In this document: piece after piece, positions 22,659-34,788 of the stretch
How the letters are laid out: the number at the start of each line of letters is the position of its first letter
How positions within the stretch are numbered: position 1 is the stretch's first letter
Assembly: GCA_026874595.1 (NCBI GenBank)
Contig: CM049307.1
Location: forward strand, 92,600,330-92,664,329
From: Sipunculus nudus
Lineage: Eukaryota; Annelida; Sipuncula; Golfingiida; Sipunculidae
Direction: 5' to 3'
Length of the DNA stretch: 64,000 nucleotides
Made by a program: the position numbers and the translations under genes
The notes under the pieces: model-generated
What the model was told of the DNA's origin: nothing
What the model saw: only the letters and a program-made list of their open reading frames with translations
The model's database searches: none

Positions 22659-23613
22659 TGTTAGATACACGTTACCCTTACATGCTCATTTTAGTCCATA
22701 TGATCTGGGCTATTATATTAGGTATAATTGGGACTATTTGCAAATTGTATGAACGGAATATTTGCAATTGATTTAAACCCAAATGACATACCTAATCATA
22801 CGAGTAGAACAACTGCTAAGTACGATACAACTGGCGACTAGTACCTGGTCGGTTTAGTTAAAGGGAACACTGTATACACTAAGGATAATATCACTGCAAA
22901 ACGTGGGGGTTAGTTGCCATTTCCTAATAGATGTGGCATGTCTCAATTCCTAATATGTTTCAGATAGGGGAATGTTTAGAACGTAGTACTGCACTTCCAT
23001 TTTTCATTCTAGTCGTGAGAAGCTTCAACATATTTAACACACGTTTTTGCTACATGTTTTGGCTTGGAGTGAAAAGTATAAAAAGGGGCTGCGTTTTAGA
23101 GAGAGAGGAGAGAAGATCCCAGGGGACACAGAAGAGTGTGTGTCAGTTTGTGGGGCCTATTCCCATGAGTGCGGCAATTATAGATTTTCTTCAGATTTTC
23201 TCCTGGATTTTGTGACGGGTTTTGTTTGGTCTTCAGTTTGCTTTCTTGATTGTTGCAAGAGCCTTACATTGAACTGATATTCTCCGAGAGTATATATGTT
23301 AAAGAACTTGTCGCTGTGGCGGTGTTAGTATCTAGGTACTGTGCACTTTGTTTATTAGCCTGTGTGATTATGTTGTTTTGATGTTATACTGTCATTGTAT
23401 TGTGTAATTGTATTGATTTAGTGTACTCTAATGTTAGGGTTGTTTTAAGAATAAATTATAGTTATTTGTTAACAATAAAACACCGACTTCTTTATTCATT
23501 CCCCTGGACATTTCACGCTGCCTAGTGTTACATAATCTGATTTTTTGTTATATCCATTACAAAAATTGTGTTCATCACGCATACGTGATCTGTTTATATT
23601 AGCTTCCGTAACA
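22659..23613 (+). mobile_element. 5' LTR of Gypsy-like retrotransposon B
   Basis: The right end is TTCCGTAACA (ending at 23613), the same as in element A. A TATA box (tataaaaagg, 23077-23086) and the following region are closely similar to element A. The left end is uncertain; TGTTAGATA at 22659 is the best start because the family should begin TGTTA. No 3' LTR was found. Confidence 0.55.
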
Positions 23614-23621
23614 TAAAATTG

Positions 23622-23637
23622 TGGGCTCGTCCGGGAT
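23622..23637 (+). other. Primer-binding site of element B (tRNA-Pro type)
   Basis: The bases gggctcgtccgggat, 9 to 10 bases after the LTR end, match 15 of the bases complementary to the 3' part of tRNA-Pro, a better match than in element A. Confidence 0.65.
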
Positions 23638-23785
23638 GCTTAATATTTTTGAAAATCTATTAGGCCTTGACCTAGACGCATTGCTTTACTATACATTGTT
23701 TACAAGATTACATATTGTTTACAATAGATTGTTTACGGGATTTATCTCTGTGGGTTTTTTTTTGTTATTGTTTTAACATCTTAAC

Positions 23786-25290
23786 ATGTTAGATTTCAAA
23801 TCTGAGACATTTGTTGACGATCCCGACCCTGATCAACTTGAACAGTTGACAAAGGAACATTTTTTGCGTTCGGGACAACACTTAGAGTTAGGTGTAAAAA
23901 AAGCTTCGAGAAAGCCTGATATCATTGCTAAAATCATGCAAGATCGATTTTGGCAAATGTTTAATTGAACAGAGTGAAGTTGAAAGATAAAAAAATGACA
24001 GCCTTGCTATGCAATTAGAATTGAAAAAGTTGGAAATACAACATGAGCTAGCATTAAAACATTAAGAATAAGAAAAGGAAAAAGAAATTGAGTTAAACGA
24101 CTGGAGTTAGAAAGACTTAAACTAGAACATAGTCTAAGTGCTGCCGAAAGTTACTATTTTGATGTTACTAAACACATTAGACTTGTCCCACCTTTTCAAG
24201 AAAAAGAGGTTGACAAATATTTCTTACACTTTGAGAGGGTAGCTAAAAATTTAAAATGGCCAAAGGAAAATTGGACTATGCTGTTACAAAGGGTATTGAC
24301 TGGCAAGGCCAGAGAAATTTATACAGAGCTCTCAGTAGACGCTGCTACTGACTTAGCGCCAGATCGGCCCTCTGACATCATGGCCAGCTTATTGGCTTGC
24401 AAGGGGTGCCTGGACATCTAACTCTGAGGATCGCATTATAAGGCCCATGAGGATGCAAATATTTTCGTCATTTTGACAACGCCTATTTGCTAACAAGTAC
24501 CGGGTCACTTCAGATTAACCCACTAGACCTTTTAATAAGTTTCTTATCTCTCCAACGACACCTACCATGTTTGTGAAATATTCCGTTATAACCCAACATA
24601 TTCGTATATTGTTCTGCATGTACGGGCGATTTCTGCCTGCGGTCTGCTTGCTGACTGTATGCGGAGTTATGGTTATAAAGTAGGGGGCCCTAACTGAGTC
24701 TTGTTTTCCACGGCTACTACTGACTATAACCTGGTGAAACGGTTTATCTAAAAGGTTTTTAATTAGTTCCGGAGGCCTACCGCCAGAAATTCAGACATTG
24801 GGAAAAGCGCAAAGAACAGACCTACGTCAAATTTGCTGGGACAAAAGAGCAGTTATATGATCGCTGGTGTAGTTAAAAAATGTAATTAAAGATAATGACA
24901 ATTTGCGCCAGTTGATTTTGCTTGAAGAATTTAAGCGCTGCATTAACGCAGATGTTTAAACTTTTTCGTGATGAGAAAAGTCCTGAAACACTTGACATTG
25001 CTGCTAAATTAGCCGATGATTATTAATTTACACACAAAAGGCCCTTTACTAGCAAATCAAAACAGTCATTCACAAACAAGAATGTAAATCAGTATGGTCA
25101 AAAGAAGTTTAAAGCGCAGTCGCCCAGTACTAGTAGTCCTGATAATTCAAAAATATCCTTTGCTACACCCCACTCCACGTCCACTGTGTCTAAGTCCAAC
25201 AAAGACCAGTCATTTTCAAAGAAATCTGTAATTACTACAAGAAGGAAGGTCATCTAATATCTGACTGCCAGAAGCATGCAAAAAAAAAAA
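23786..25290 (+). pseudogene. gag-like gene of Gypsy element B (decayed)
   Basis: It starts with ATG at 23786 and is open for 60 codons (E-T-F-V-D-D-P-D-P-D-Q-L-E-Q-L and K-A-S-R-K-P-D-I-I-A-K-I), then breaks. Further on are P-P-F-Q-E-K-E-V-D-K-Y-F near 24200, W-P-K-E-N-W near 24268, and after a 363-bp insertion a R-Q-K-F-type segment and the E-E-F-K-R-C-I-N segment near 24922. The zinc knuckle near 25225 reads C-N-Y-Y, with the second Cys lost. Not functional. Confidence 0.7.
24354..24716. mobile_element. 363-bp insertion in gag of element B
   Basis: The gag match breaks after ctactgact (24345-24353) and resumes with the same 9 bases at 24717-24725. This is a target-site duplication around foreign DNA. 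The insert has no open frame, no clear inverted ends and no A-rich tail that I can see, so its class is unknown. Confidence 0.7.
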
Positions 25291-25323
25291 AAATAGCAAA
25301 CCTTCTGTTTTTTTTCAAAGTCT

Positions 25324-26160
25324 ATGCATAACATAGCACAAGAGCCAGGCTCTTTTCATATAAATAAGGGGTACAAGTCCTTTATAATCTCTAATAAAGA
25401 GTTTGATGCTACGGAGGCCCATGTGCCTTCTAAATCCAATGAAGAATCCGTAGCTTGCGGGAAAAAAACCTCAGTTGATTTCTGCGAAGAATTTAATAAG
25501 GCTAGGTCATTTCAAGACTTTTGCGAGGAGCATTCTCTAAATAAGGCTAAGTCCTTTTATGACTCTTGCGAGAGTATTATAAATGAGGCCAGATCCTCTT
25601 ATGACAAACACTAGTGTGTTTCTGCCGAGGAAAATTCCTCTATTGACTACCGTGAGAAGTTTGATGATAAAAAGGATGTAGATTCCGTAAATGACTCTGA
25701 AAAAGAGTTTATGACTGACACTGTCAATGTCAGTTCTTTGCTTGATGAAGCTGAGGTAGTAGATTCCTCTCCTGACTCAGAAACAGAGTTATTTGAGCCA
25801 TTCACACATGATGGTTTTGTATCACTTTCAAGTGATTTATTCACACATGATGGTTTTGTATCACTTTCAAGTGATTTTTCATATCCTACCCCTATTAGAA
25901 TTTTTTGACACTGGTTCAGGCCAGACTCTCCTTAGCAAACACTAGGTCTTTTACTGGTGCACATGCACTTGTTAATGGTGTGTTTTCAGATAAGCACACT
26001 TCATTTCCGCTTCGCAGTATCCATTAAAAGTCAGATTTGATTTCAAGGGATATTACTGTGGGCATAAGAACTACTTTACCCATTAAGGGAATAAATTTGC
26101 TACCAGGCAATGATGTTGCAGGTGTCAAAGTATAACCTGTACCAATGGTGACAGAAAAGC
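25324..26160 (+). pseudogene. Spacer and retropepsin-like region of Gypsy element B (decayed)
   Basis: Paralogue of 8688-9509, with open parts at 25324-25614 and 25711-25908. The acidic repeats with D-F-C-E-E and K-A-K-S-F-Y-D-S-C-E are present. A 39-bp exact tandem duplication at 25801-25878 adds 13 codons. At the protease active site the D-T-G-S-G-Q codons are readable at about 25908-25925 but out of frame after a small deletion. Confidence 0.7.
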
Positions 26161-26640
26161 CGTTACTTGATCAGGACACTGATCCTGAAAGTCAGGAAAT
26201 TCCTGGTTTGTATCCTTCATGTGCTGTAACTAGATGTATGGCCAAGAAAAACACACATGGGGATAATGGTACAGATAATAACACTCGGGGAGTCACTAGT
26301 GACTCGTCCAATGACTCGCCCGTACAGATTGCATCATTCTCAAGGTCAGAACTTATTGCGGAACAGCATAAGGACCCTGATATTTCATGTTTGTTTCCAA
26401 GGGCAGTTTTTTAGGATGAACTGTCACAGAACCCAGTTTGTTTCTATGTTAAAAATGGAGTGCTTATACGTAAAAGGCGAAAACCTGATGTATGTGCTGA
26501 TGATGAGTTGGCCACACTATTCCTGCTTTCGAGGAACCATTCAGTAAAATTATTGTTGACTGTGTTGGACCTCTGCCCAAAACAAAATCTGGACATGAAT
26601 AATTGTTGACAATTATATGCTCATCTACCAGGCTCCCTTA
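26145..26640 (+). pseudogene. Link and integrase N-terminal region of Gypsy element B (truncated)
   Basis: An 89-codon open part (26145-26414) includes E-I-P-G-L-Y-P-S-C-A-V-T-R and S-N-D-S-P-V-Q, then E-L-I-A-E-Q-H-K-D-P-D-I. It is followed across a stop by N-P-V-C-F-Y-V-K-N-G-V-L and, near 26550, I-I-V-D-C-V-G-P-L-P-K-T-K-S-G, the start of the integrase catalytic core. The match stops at about 26640. There is no reverse transcriptase between protease and integrase. Confidence 0.65.
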
Positions 26641-28194
26641 TATTCTCATCTACTGCCCCTGTACCCCTATACTCTCGTTTTTTTTTGTAACGCAAACAAG
26701 CCAATGTTTCCGCATCAGGAGCAAACAGGAAAATGCATATTTAATTGTTTTGAAAAAACATTGATTTACATGATATGATTTTCCTGTAAAAAAACATTAA
26801 AACATAATTTGAAAAGAAAGCCTAGTTTTTGGCGACATTTTTCCATAAGCCCCATAAAATGGACAAAGCGGTCTCTGAGAGAACGGTTATGACGTCATAA
26901 AAGGATATTACAAGAAAAAGAGGTAACCGTAAGAACCGGACCAAGGGGCATTTCCAGGATTTTTGGAAGGTTGGCTTCACTGTTGCACCGAGGGACATCT
27001 AGAGATCGACAACTCCAAGAATAATGAAATTAAACTTAAGGATTTGTTTAGTTGGGTGGGGGGAATGAAAGAAAAAGGTAATTTCTCACAGGGGGATTGG
27101 TTGACCTTTAATAAAAATACTATAATGGCTATATTAAGCTCTTGTTTCATTATTACAATGGTATGGTAATAAATGAAAGGATAAATAGAGAATTCCGGCT
27201 GTGAACGTTAGCGCAATCAATTTGTTGAATGGAGACAATTTTTAAAAAATAAAGGTCAGAATTGTTTTCAGCGGTCTTCCTTAAAAGAAAAACTTAACAG
27301 TCACCTATACCAGTTCCTGATCTTCCGTGTTTGCAGGTTTTACAAAGTAAAGCTAATAATTTCAAAATCAGACATAATATGTTTGATTCTATGTTGGTTA
27401 TAGTTATAAAGAACTTCCTGTTTAACGTTTATGCATTCTAATTCCTTACATGGGTTATAAAACCTTAAAATATCTGATGTTTTACATCAGAAATGTATAA
27501 CGATTTTCTTCAGGTGCATTACTATATTTTGGCTGTTATATTTGTCATATTATAATTATAAGTGTACACTTTTTGGTCCTATGGAATAATGGTATGTTAT
27601 TCATCACTTCTATGTCTGTCCTTGAAAATATGGACACAATTGAGTATGCTCGATATGAAGCCGAATTAGGTTTCCAGTTCACATATAGATTACATTGTGT
27701 TCCTTTTAATAGCCGAGTCTAGATTCAAGGTTATAAAGTTACTCTGATGACTATATTTCATGTATAGATGGACTTTTTCATAATGTTTGTTTTGTGTTGT
27801 TCTGTAAGATATAAATACTTATACCCCATCCAAAGTTTACCTCAACAGCAGCTATTGATTTAAAATTAAACAAATATTCAATATTTACAAATATAACCCA
27901 TACTAGCTTAAACCTTTAAGCTGTTTATGAATCTTGCTGAAGGAAAGACAATCACCAAAAAGTATCCTGTACTAGCGAAGTGTAGCGATTCAAACTGGAT
28001 ATTCTTCAATGCTGAATGATCAGCTTAAATGGGAACTACAAGTTTAGAAGGAAGAATAAAGTTGCATTACTTCAGGATGACCACCAAGGGCTTTGACACT
28101 TGTGAAAACTGCAGAACAGTACATCTTGGTGACGACTTATTTAGAAAAGACGTTTATTCTTGAAGTCTTTACTTTAATTCTTCATTTTTAGCAA

Positions 28195-28272
<78 letters not shown>

Positions 28273-29109
28273 CTTGCTGAGACCTCAATATGGAGCAGTG
28301 ATTTGCAAGATGCATGTTAAATTTTGTCATTTCATTTTCTGTTTGGAATTGTCAAATTGAATTTGCTATGGGAAATGAATTAAAATTAGCTACATATTTT
28401 ATAATTTATACATCTATATTTATAGCATGGCTGCATTCTTGGCTTGGGAATGAATAATTTGTCACAAATTATTTAATGTTTAAAGTTTTTATTTCTTGTT
28501 TAAGCGAGTTGTGTTGCAGGTAAATTAAAAGAGTTTACAGAGTTATAAATTATTTCTTATGTGTTTCATCTCAAATGTAGTAGACTCCTCGAACAAGATC
28601 TAGAGAAATTAAAAAAAATTAAGCCATATTTCAACAAATAATATTTCTCATTGTGTTCAGAAAAAAAACTGAATTAAAAGCAATTAGAATAAGGATAAAA
28701 CGATTGATATCACTAAAAACGTGTGCAAAAAATGAGAGAAAAGAACATTTCAAGATATAAAGAAGTTTCAAGTTGAAACATGTTTATTTTAATTTAAAAC
28801 ACATGTTCAGAAGAAAACGTCTCAATACCGAACATAAAAAATAACGTGTGTCAAATAACAATTCCGGTAGGGAGGAACAAGCTAAGGAACACGTGTAAGA
28901 GCAAAACATGTTCAAGTTGAAATTGAAATATGTTTACAGATATTTGAAACACATTTCACAGTGAAATATGTTGAGAATATTGTGACTTGCATGTTTAACA
29001 GGAATGGACAAACAGGCGTTCCAATCTAATACACGAAACGAGTCTGTAACTGTTATCGTGAGAATGCAGGACTTGTTAAGTGAAGTGATGTTTTTTATTC
29101 ACCAAACAG
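26641..29109 (+). other. Protease intron, last part
   Basis: AT-rich intron sequence. The only clear structure is a (TA)n tract at about 28198-28269. The ORF at 29004-29225 is a shadow that overlaps the true exon at 29110 in another frame. Confidence 0.6.
28198..28269. repeat. (TA)n microsatellite
   Basis: About 70 bases of uninterrupted TA in the protease intron. Confidence 0.9.
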
Positions 29110-29241
29110 GAACGAAAATAACACTAGTTTATTGTTCGGGAGTGTGGATCATTCAAGTGGCAACGAACCTTCACGCCAGATTAGAAGGGCTGAGAAAATT
29201 TTTATGCGACCTGACTATAACTTGACATGGGACCCTTTCTA
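29110..29241 (+). CDS. Serine protease exon 3
   Basis: Acceptor CAAACAG, donor TA/GTAAGT, phase 2 to phase 2. It reads K-N-E-N-N-T-S-L-L-F-G-S-V-D-H-S-S, then E-P-S-R-Q-I-R-R-A-E-K-I, F-M-R-P-D-Y-N. This is the S1 segment with a G-x-x-D-H loop followed by the conserved h-x-x-H-P-D-Y-N strand (here R-P-D-Y-N). The correct frame is not the one of the longest ORF here; it was set by the phases of both neighbours. Confidence 0.85.
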
Positions 29242-29826
29242 GTAAGTGAGAAATATGTTCCCCTTTCCCAAAGAACATGTCTGCCTGGAGATTGAAACGA
29301 ATTATATAAAATGTGTCATAATTAAGCGTATCTGGAGTCATGGTTTATGCACGTAGATAAATTATAGTCTCCCGTTAAGAATTCACAATTTCTATATTTT
29401 TACTTTACTAGGTTCCAACGAGAATACAGGATATGGATCCTAAACACTTGTGTGTAGTTGTTGGTTTCCACCATGTTAAGATAAGCAGACCCTACCTCCC
29501 TTTTGGACTGTCATAGTTCCGATTAATTTTATTTCTGTGTTGTTCCCGACGCCGTTTGTATTTTTCATCCACATGTTTATATAAAAGCAGGATGAAACAT
29601 GATATATGCTAAGCTGTGATAATTTCTACGTGTTTTCAGTATAAATTAAATTCATGAAAAAATTTTATGTCATAATCAAACTTTCTGTTTTTCTACCTTT
29701 ATAATTTGTTTACTGTGAACTGTTGCTCAATTGAAAACCACAATGTAAAAATCAGGTTAATACTACTGCTGAGAAGTGTTTCCATTTATCATGCCAATGT
29801 CTGAACCCGATATTGTTCACTTCCAG

Positions 29827-29972
29827 CATAGGTCATGACATTGCCCTGATTAAGATGAAAAGGCCCGTCAACTTGACCCGTGAGGTAAAACCCATCTGCC
29901 TTCCTGATGCTTCGGTCAATCACACCTGGACGAACTGTCATATCGTTGGCTGGGGACAAACGTATCCCGGGG
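29827..29972 (+). CDS. Serine protease exon 4 (catalytic Asp)
   Basis: Acceptor TTCCAG, donor G/GTAAAG, phase 2 to phase 1. It reads I-G-H-D-I-A-L-I-K-M-K-R-P, V-K-P-I-C-L-P-D-A, then N-C-H-I-V-G-W-G-Q-T. H-D-I-A-L contains the catalytic Asp, and C-x-x-x-G-W-G is the usual motif after the interdomain Cys. Two N-glycosylation sequons are visible (N-L-T and N-H-T). Confidence 0.9.
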
Positions 29973-30286
29973 GTAAAGAGATATTTTGTGGGATATCATC
30001 CAGTGCAATATATGATACAACCAACTTCTTCAAAATACAAATATATATTCCTATATATTTTGCATTATATCAAGATTTTGCAAATACATTTTCAAAATAG
30101 TCCAACTGCAAATGAATTGCTTTATCAAAAGGAATATTTGTATCCTTTAAAATGATTTCTTTAATATATTATTAAATGTAATCGTCAAAAAAGCTTATAT
30201 ATGACAAAAGTATTGCCAGAAATAAACTCAGGGAAAATACCAATCGCTAAACAAAACTTGAACTAATATATATATATATTTATATA

Positions 30287-30337
<51 letters not shown>

Positions 30338-30965
30338 CGATTAATGTTAAGGCTTCTTCTTAAAAAAAAACATATCTACATGAATTTAGCCCTGAAGAAT
30401 AAAATATGTTTGATTCCATGAACATGTTATTTTACCTCACACAAACTTTAATTAATTAATCAAATGAGTAGTAAACTCTCTTTTTTATATTATTATTAAT
30501 GGTGTGCTATTTTATTTCATTCTATAACTCAGAATTATTAATATCTTCATATTCTATATCCCTTGCAATATAAGCCTTCATGAACTATTCAAAGCAGATA
30601 TAAATTTAAATTTGCCTTTTCACTATCCATAAGCATTTACAAATTTAAATGGTCTAATGCTATAAAATATGTGCCCTCCACCGATTTGTATTAATCACTG
30701 TGGGACCCTCGTTATTTTATTAATGTGAATTCAGAAACATTAGCTCTAAACATTGACCATATTTATACTAAAATGTAGATTGCACGCTAAAACATTATTT
30801 GTCGATGTATTAGTTTTGCATAGATTAGACAAATGTTTCAGTGACTGACCATATTTCACATCAAAGTTGCTTATCATAATGACATCAAATTCACGTTGAT
30901 AAAACGTAAGATTGTCATGACAATTGTGACTGAAGATGCTTTAATACAATCCACTTGCATTACAG
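29973..30965 (+). other. Protease intron 4
   Basis: No exon seen. It contains a (TA)n tract with TTTA interruptions at about 30267-30330. Confidence 0.6.
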
Positions 30966-31111
30966 GTCCGGGAAGCGATGTCCAACAAGAACTTAATGCC
31001 AACATTATCCCCGACAATACCTGTGCACAATACAATGAAATGTATAGAAGAATGGTTGAAGAAGGGAATGCTTTATGCGCATATTCACAGGAAGGAGGTC
31101 AACCATGTCCT
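30966..31111 (+). CDS. Serine protease exon 5
   Basis: Acceptor TTACAG, donor CCT/GTAAGT, phase 1 to phase 0. It reads G-P-G-S-D-V-Q-Q-E-L-N-A-N-I-I, then D-N-T-C-A-Q-Y, N-A-L-C-A-Y, ending G-G-Q-P-C-P. Both N-T-C and L-C-A-Y are standard S1 cysteines. The residues just before the GDSGGP motif give Gln at the position equivalent to chymotrypsin 189, at the base of the S1 pocket, where trypsin has Asp and chymotrypsin has Ser. Confidence 0.85.
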
Positions 31112-32132
31112 GTAAGTATTAAAATGTCAATACCATGAGACCATGAACGAGAACAGATAGCTCAATAAGTCTTGAATTAAGGAAAGCTTGATAGAATTCT
31201 ATATATTAATTATCGTCGCATATGACCATGGATTGTCTGCAACTGGAGCTTACTATTTCTGGTATTATTGCCTTAAACCGAGATCACAATTCGAACAGCG
31301 GCAACAGGCATCGTGTTGAGACACTGGCCAATGAAGCACTATCCAAACAATGAGTGGGGCCATGTGGGGCTATTTAAACAATTTCTGCTCATCTGCTGTA
31401 GAAACTTGTCCTTTAGAGGAATTTCATAGATACGCTTTGTGAGTCTAAAAGACCTGCTTGCACTTTTGGACAAATATGTTCTGGTATTCATGCACTATAT
31501 ACAACCTGACAATGATTTTTATAATCTCTGTATCTGGTTGGTAGATCCACATACCCCTTCACGTTACGGCAGAGTTTAATGTAAGACTGAAATTATTATA
31601 TGGATTGTTTGACTGAAATATGTGCTAATTTCCAGAGTATATATATTTTTAAAAAAATGTGATTCCCGAATGTTAATTAGCACATTAAGTTATTATAACA
31701 CGGGAGCGAAATTATGTTATGCTAGGGAGAAATACCAGTGTATATTTCAGTGCATTCGATATTCGACCGGTCTAAACTGATTCTGAACATAAAATTTTCA
31801 TTGAGCAAGACATGTCTGCAATGCGCTTATTCGCAACAAACAGAGCAATGTTAAAAAATATGCAACTACTGAACCCGTTGAATTCAATTGTTGTGGGAGG
31901 TTTGTGAGAATGCGAAGGCAGAGTTGAATATGTGAGAGCTTTATTTTCATATGAATTAACTATTGAATGAGTGAATGAAGGGAAGACTGACTGGCTGACT
32001 GACTGAATGTATGCAAGAATTAATGAAGAAATGAAAGAATGAATGAATGTGGTATCGGTCATACCAGGGCTTACTGTAAATAAGAAAGCTCATTTTGACG
32101 TTTATTTAAATCTTTACTTTATATTTCATCAG
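31112..32132 (+). other. Protease intron 5
   Basis: AT-rich, with a short ACTG-type run at about 31985-32006. No other structure seen. Confidence 0.6.
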
Positions 32133-32306
32133 GGTGACTCCGGCGGACCCTTTATCTGCCAAGATGGCAGATCAAAGCGATGGTACACGCTGGGCGCTTC
32201 TAGCTGGACGCCACGTGACTGCCCGACTAAGGGAGGTACTTATGGGTACGCTGACGTTGTTCCCTACCTTAACTGGATTCAAGAGAAGTGCGAATGCCTG
32301 AAATAA
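32133..32306 (+). CDS. Serine protease exon 6 (catalytic Ser, stop)
   Basis: Acceptor CATCAG, phase 0, ends with TAA at 32304-32306. It starts G-D-S-G-G-P-F-I-C, contains the catalytic Ser, then L-G-A-S-S-W-T-P-R-D-C, G-T-Y-G-Y-A-D-V, and the C-terminal helix L-N-W-I-Q-E-K-C-E-C. The extra C-x-C at the end is not part of the minimal S1 fold and could form an added disulfide. Confidence 0.9.
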   Translation, partial: GDSGGPFICQDGRSKRWYTLGASSWTPRDCPTKGGTYGYADVVPYLNWIQEKCECLK

Positions 32307-32390
32307 ACCGCAAAATAGCACAGCCCCCGGTAAAAGTAATGTGTCGCAACTAAGAAATGAAGTACACATTATAACATGTAAATGAGTTTC

Positions 32391-32396
32391 AATAAA
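32391..32396 (+). terminator. Polyadenylation signal of the protease gene
   Basis: Canonical AATAAA, 85 bases after the stop codon, followed by a T-rich stretch at about 32430. Confidence 0.75.
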
Positions 32397-33879
32397 CGTT
32401 GAGCTCCAAACACAGTTAGTATTCGGATTTTTTTTTTCAGACAAATGAATCATACTGATAATAATTGCAAAGACATATCTATGTACTTCCAACTCACACT
32501 CATGCCAAGGTAGCCTTATATTTCAATAAGGTAAAACGGCACATTGATCAAGTTTATGTGGAATGTGCGAGCGCATCATTTGAAAATAATGAACCTGTTT
32601 TGCATGTTACTACCCTTGTCCCCTCATAATTCCGTTATTCGGATAGTTGATAATTTAGTCAGGTTTTCCTCTATGAATAAAAAATTTTCTCGTGTCAGGA
32701 AAATTTAGGATATTATACATAAGGTGATTTGTACTGAGATTTAAAATAAAAGTAGATTAAGGAAAATAAAATATGGTAATCTAAGCAAAGGAAAAGGTTT
32801 AATTACATTAACATCTATATAATACGTAATAGAATCACTTTGGATAATTGTAAATATACACTCTATAAAATTTGGATTGAATTAAAAAAAGGACATGTGG
32901 TAGGGGGGCTTTTCAAATAGTCCTGCGATGTCTGGAGACAGATCCCCTAATTCAGATGATGATGGCTTCCGTATTCCCGATCCTATGGATTTTCCTTCTC
33001 ATATGTTTAAGCATCCCTGGTTGAAAGGAGACTTGCATGAGATACGCTTGATAAAGAAACACAGTGCCAGATTCACGTTTTTTTTCCAATACTTCTGCAT
33101 GCCAGAGTTAACTATAAGGTTTACCAACGCCCCTTTACACTTGTTGATCTGTACAAGAGAGGCAAAAACCTAATTTGTAATAGAACTCGAAATATTTGTG
33201 TGATTGTCCTTTCTTCTCCCTTCACTGGACGAACCAAAACACTCTTATTTTAAACTTTCTGATAACGCACTTATACTTACTCTACAAATTGGTTCGATTA
33301 GCTTCCGTCCATCTTTCAGTCATGCCCTTCACGTCCTTATACACGTTAGAGTACTAACCTGTAGCATTCACCACGGATCGGCTTTTAAAACTTAGTTCTG
33401 TTCTGTCAATCAACAGTATCAGTGTCATGGATGGTTGCACTTAATGACCTTTTCCATGTCTACAGACTAAACTTTGGTCATACAAAGAAAAACTTTGTTA
33501 ATGGAATCAAGGCTAGTTTTTTTTTTCTTGTTTAGTATGTCTCTTCCCATGTCTGCAGACTAAATTTACTGACTTAGGCCACAAATAAAAACAATTGTTC
33601 TACCGACTAAAAAAAAAAGAAATATGTTGTGAGGGGACGGTTTATATTTTTTAATGTTTGTTTTTTTTTTATACCGGTTGAGATACAAATATTGGAAGTT
33701 TGTCAATCTACCTGGAAAACAGGTGCTGCACGACACCAAAACGTATACGTCCGGTGTGGGACAGAAGAGGACAGGACGAGGGGTCGAAGCGGGAATTAGG
33801 GTGCTCGTCTAGGTCCTAGGTTATAGAAACGGGATGTCACTTTACTCATTATTCAACATTTCAGGAGAATTAAAGATAC

Positions 33880-33922
<43 letters not shown>

Positions 33923-34633
33923 TGCTTGCAAGTGGTTAACATTGCTTAGTCCTATAAAAATATTCTTTCATATATACAAATAAATTGTTTTCATTCCCGC
34001 TTTTTATATTAAAAATACTTCAGGACTGAATGCAATTTTTTTTCATGAGAGTTATTAATATACATGTTTAACACTTTCAAAAAAACGTTAATGAAACGTC
34101 TTTGTAATACCTTCTTCTTTGAAGAAAAAAAGCGCGGGTGATTATATCTTGATTTTTATTCAAAAGTGGAAACACTCTTGACTTCATCCATTTGGGAAAC
34201 AAATATCTGCTGTAGCTGCACGATAACTCGGGTAGCTATAATATTATTAAGGAACAGAAAGAGCATCATGCTTGACCGAAACACGCATGAACTGGAGCCA
34301 GAACGTACATCCCTACGGGAAGCCAGTCATCCTCGTGGACGGTATATTCCACTGACCGCTGTACAGTATGCCTATTATGTATATAAAACGTGACAGTTTA
34401 TATTACTCTTCTTGTATTTTTCTTTCCTATCAGTTCTCCCGTAATAATATATTTTTAAATGTGACTGCTGTCTTCTTTCACAAACCAAATTATTTTGTCC
34501 AATAATGATTGTCTAAATTTCTAGGTGATATAAGGGACAACCGTTGGGAGTCACCGTCGTTTCTCATAATATAGATAATCGCCTGTACATCTTATCAGAG
34601 AAAAACGCGGCCTCAACACACAAACATTCATAT
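32397..34633. other. Intergenic sequence
   Basis: AT-rich, with a (GA)n tract at 33882-33916. Small open frames here (for example 32928-33173) match no family I recognise and lack a convincing start or splice context. Confidence 0.5.
33882..33916. repeat. (GA)n microsatellite
   Basis: About 35 bases of uninterrupted GA. Confidence 0.9.
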
Positions 34634-34788
34634 TGTTACGAAGACAAATTGCTCAGGGGAAAACATTGGGCCGATCCCGGTTTGAACCAATGTTGGTAGC
34701 GCACAAGTTCGGCGTACCAACCGCTTCGCTAGCAAAGCAAGCTTCACTAGCGAGACAGTTCGGTCCGTTTTTATGTCACCCCGTAACA
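34634..34788 (-). mobile_element. Short tRNA-like element with TGTTACG/CGTAACA ends
   Basis: A 155-bp segment begins TGTTACG and ends CGTAACA. On the minus strand it contains tagcgaagcgg (34721-34731) resembling a pol III A box and ggttcaaacc (34679-34688) resembling a B box, spaced as in a tRNA. It could be a tRNA-derived SINE remnant, a tRNA pseudogene or a tiny solo LTR. No target-site duplication was seen. Confidence 0.45.

Noticed and set aside
29004-29225. 73-residue ORF before and across protease exon 3
   Set aside because: The phase-consistent frame with the S1 strand motif differs from it; the part before 29110 shows no family motif.
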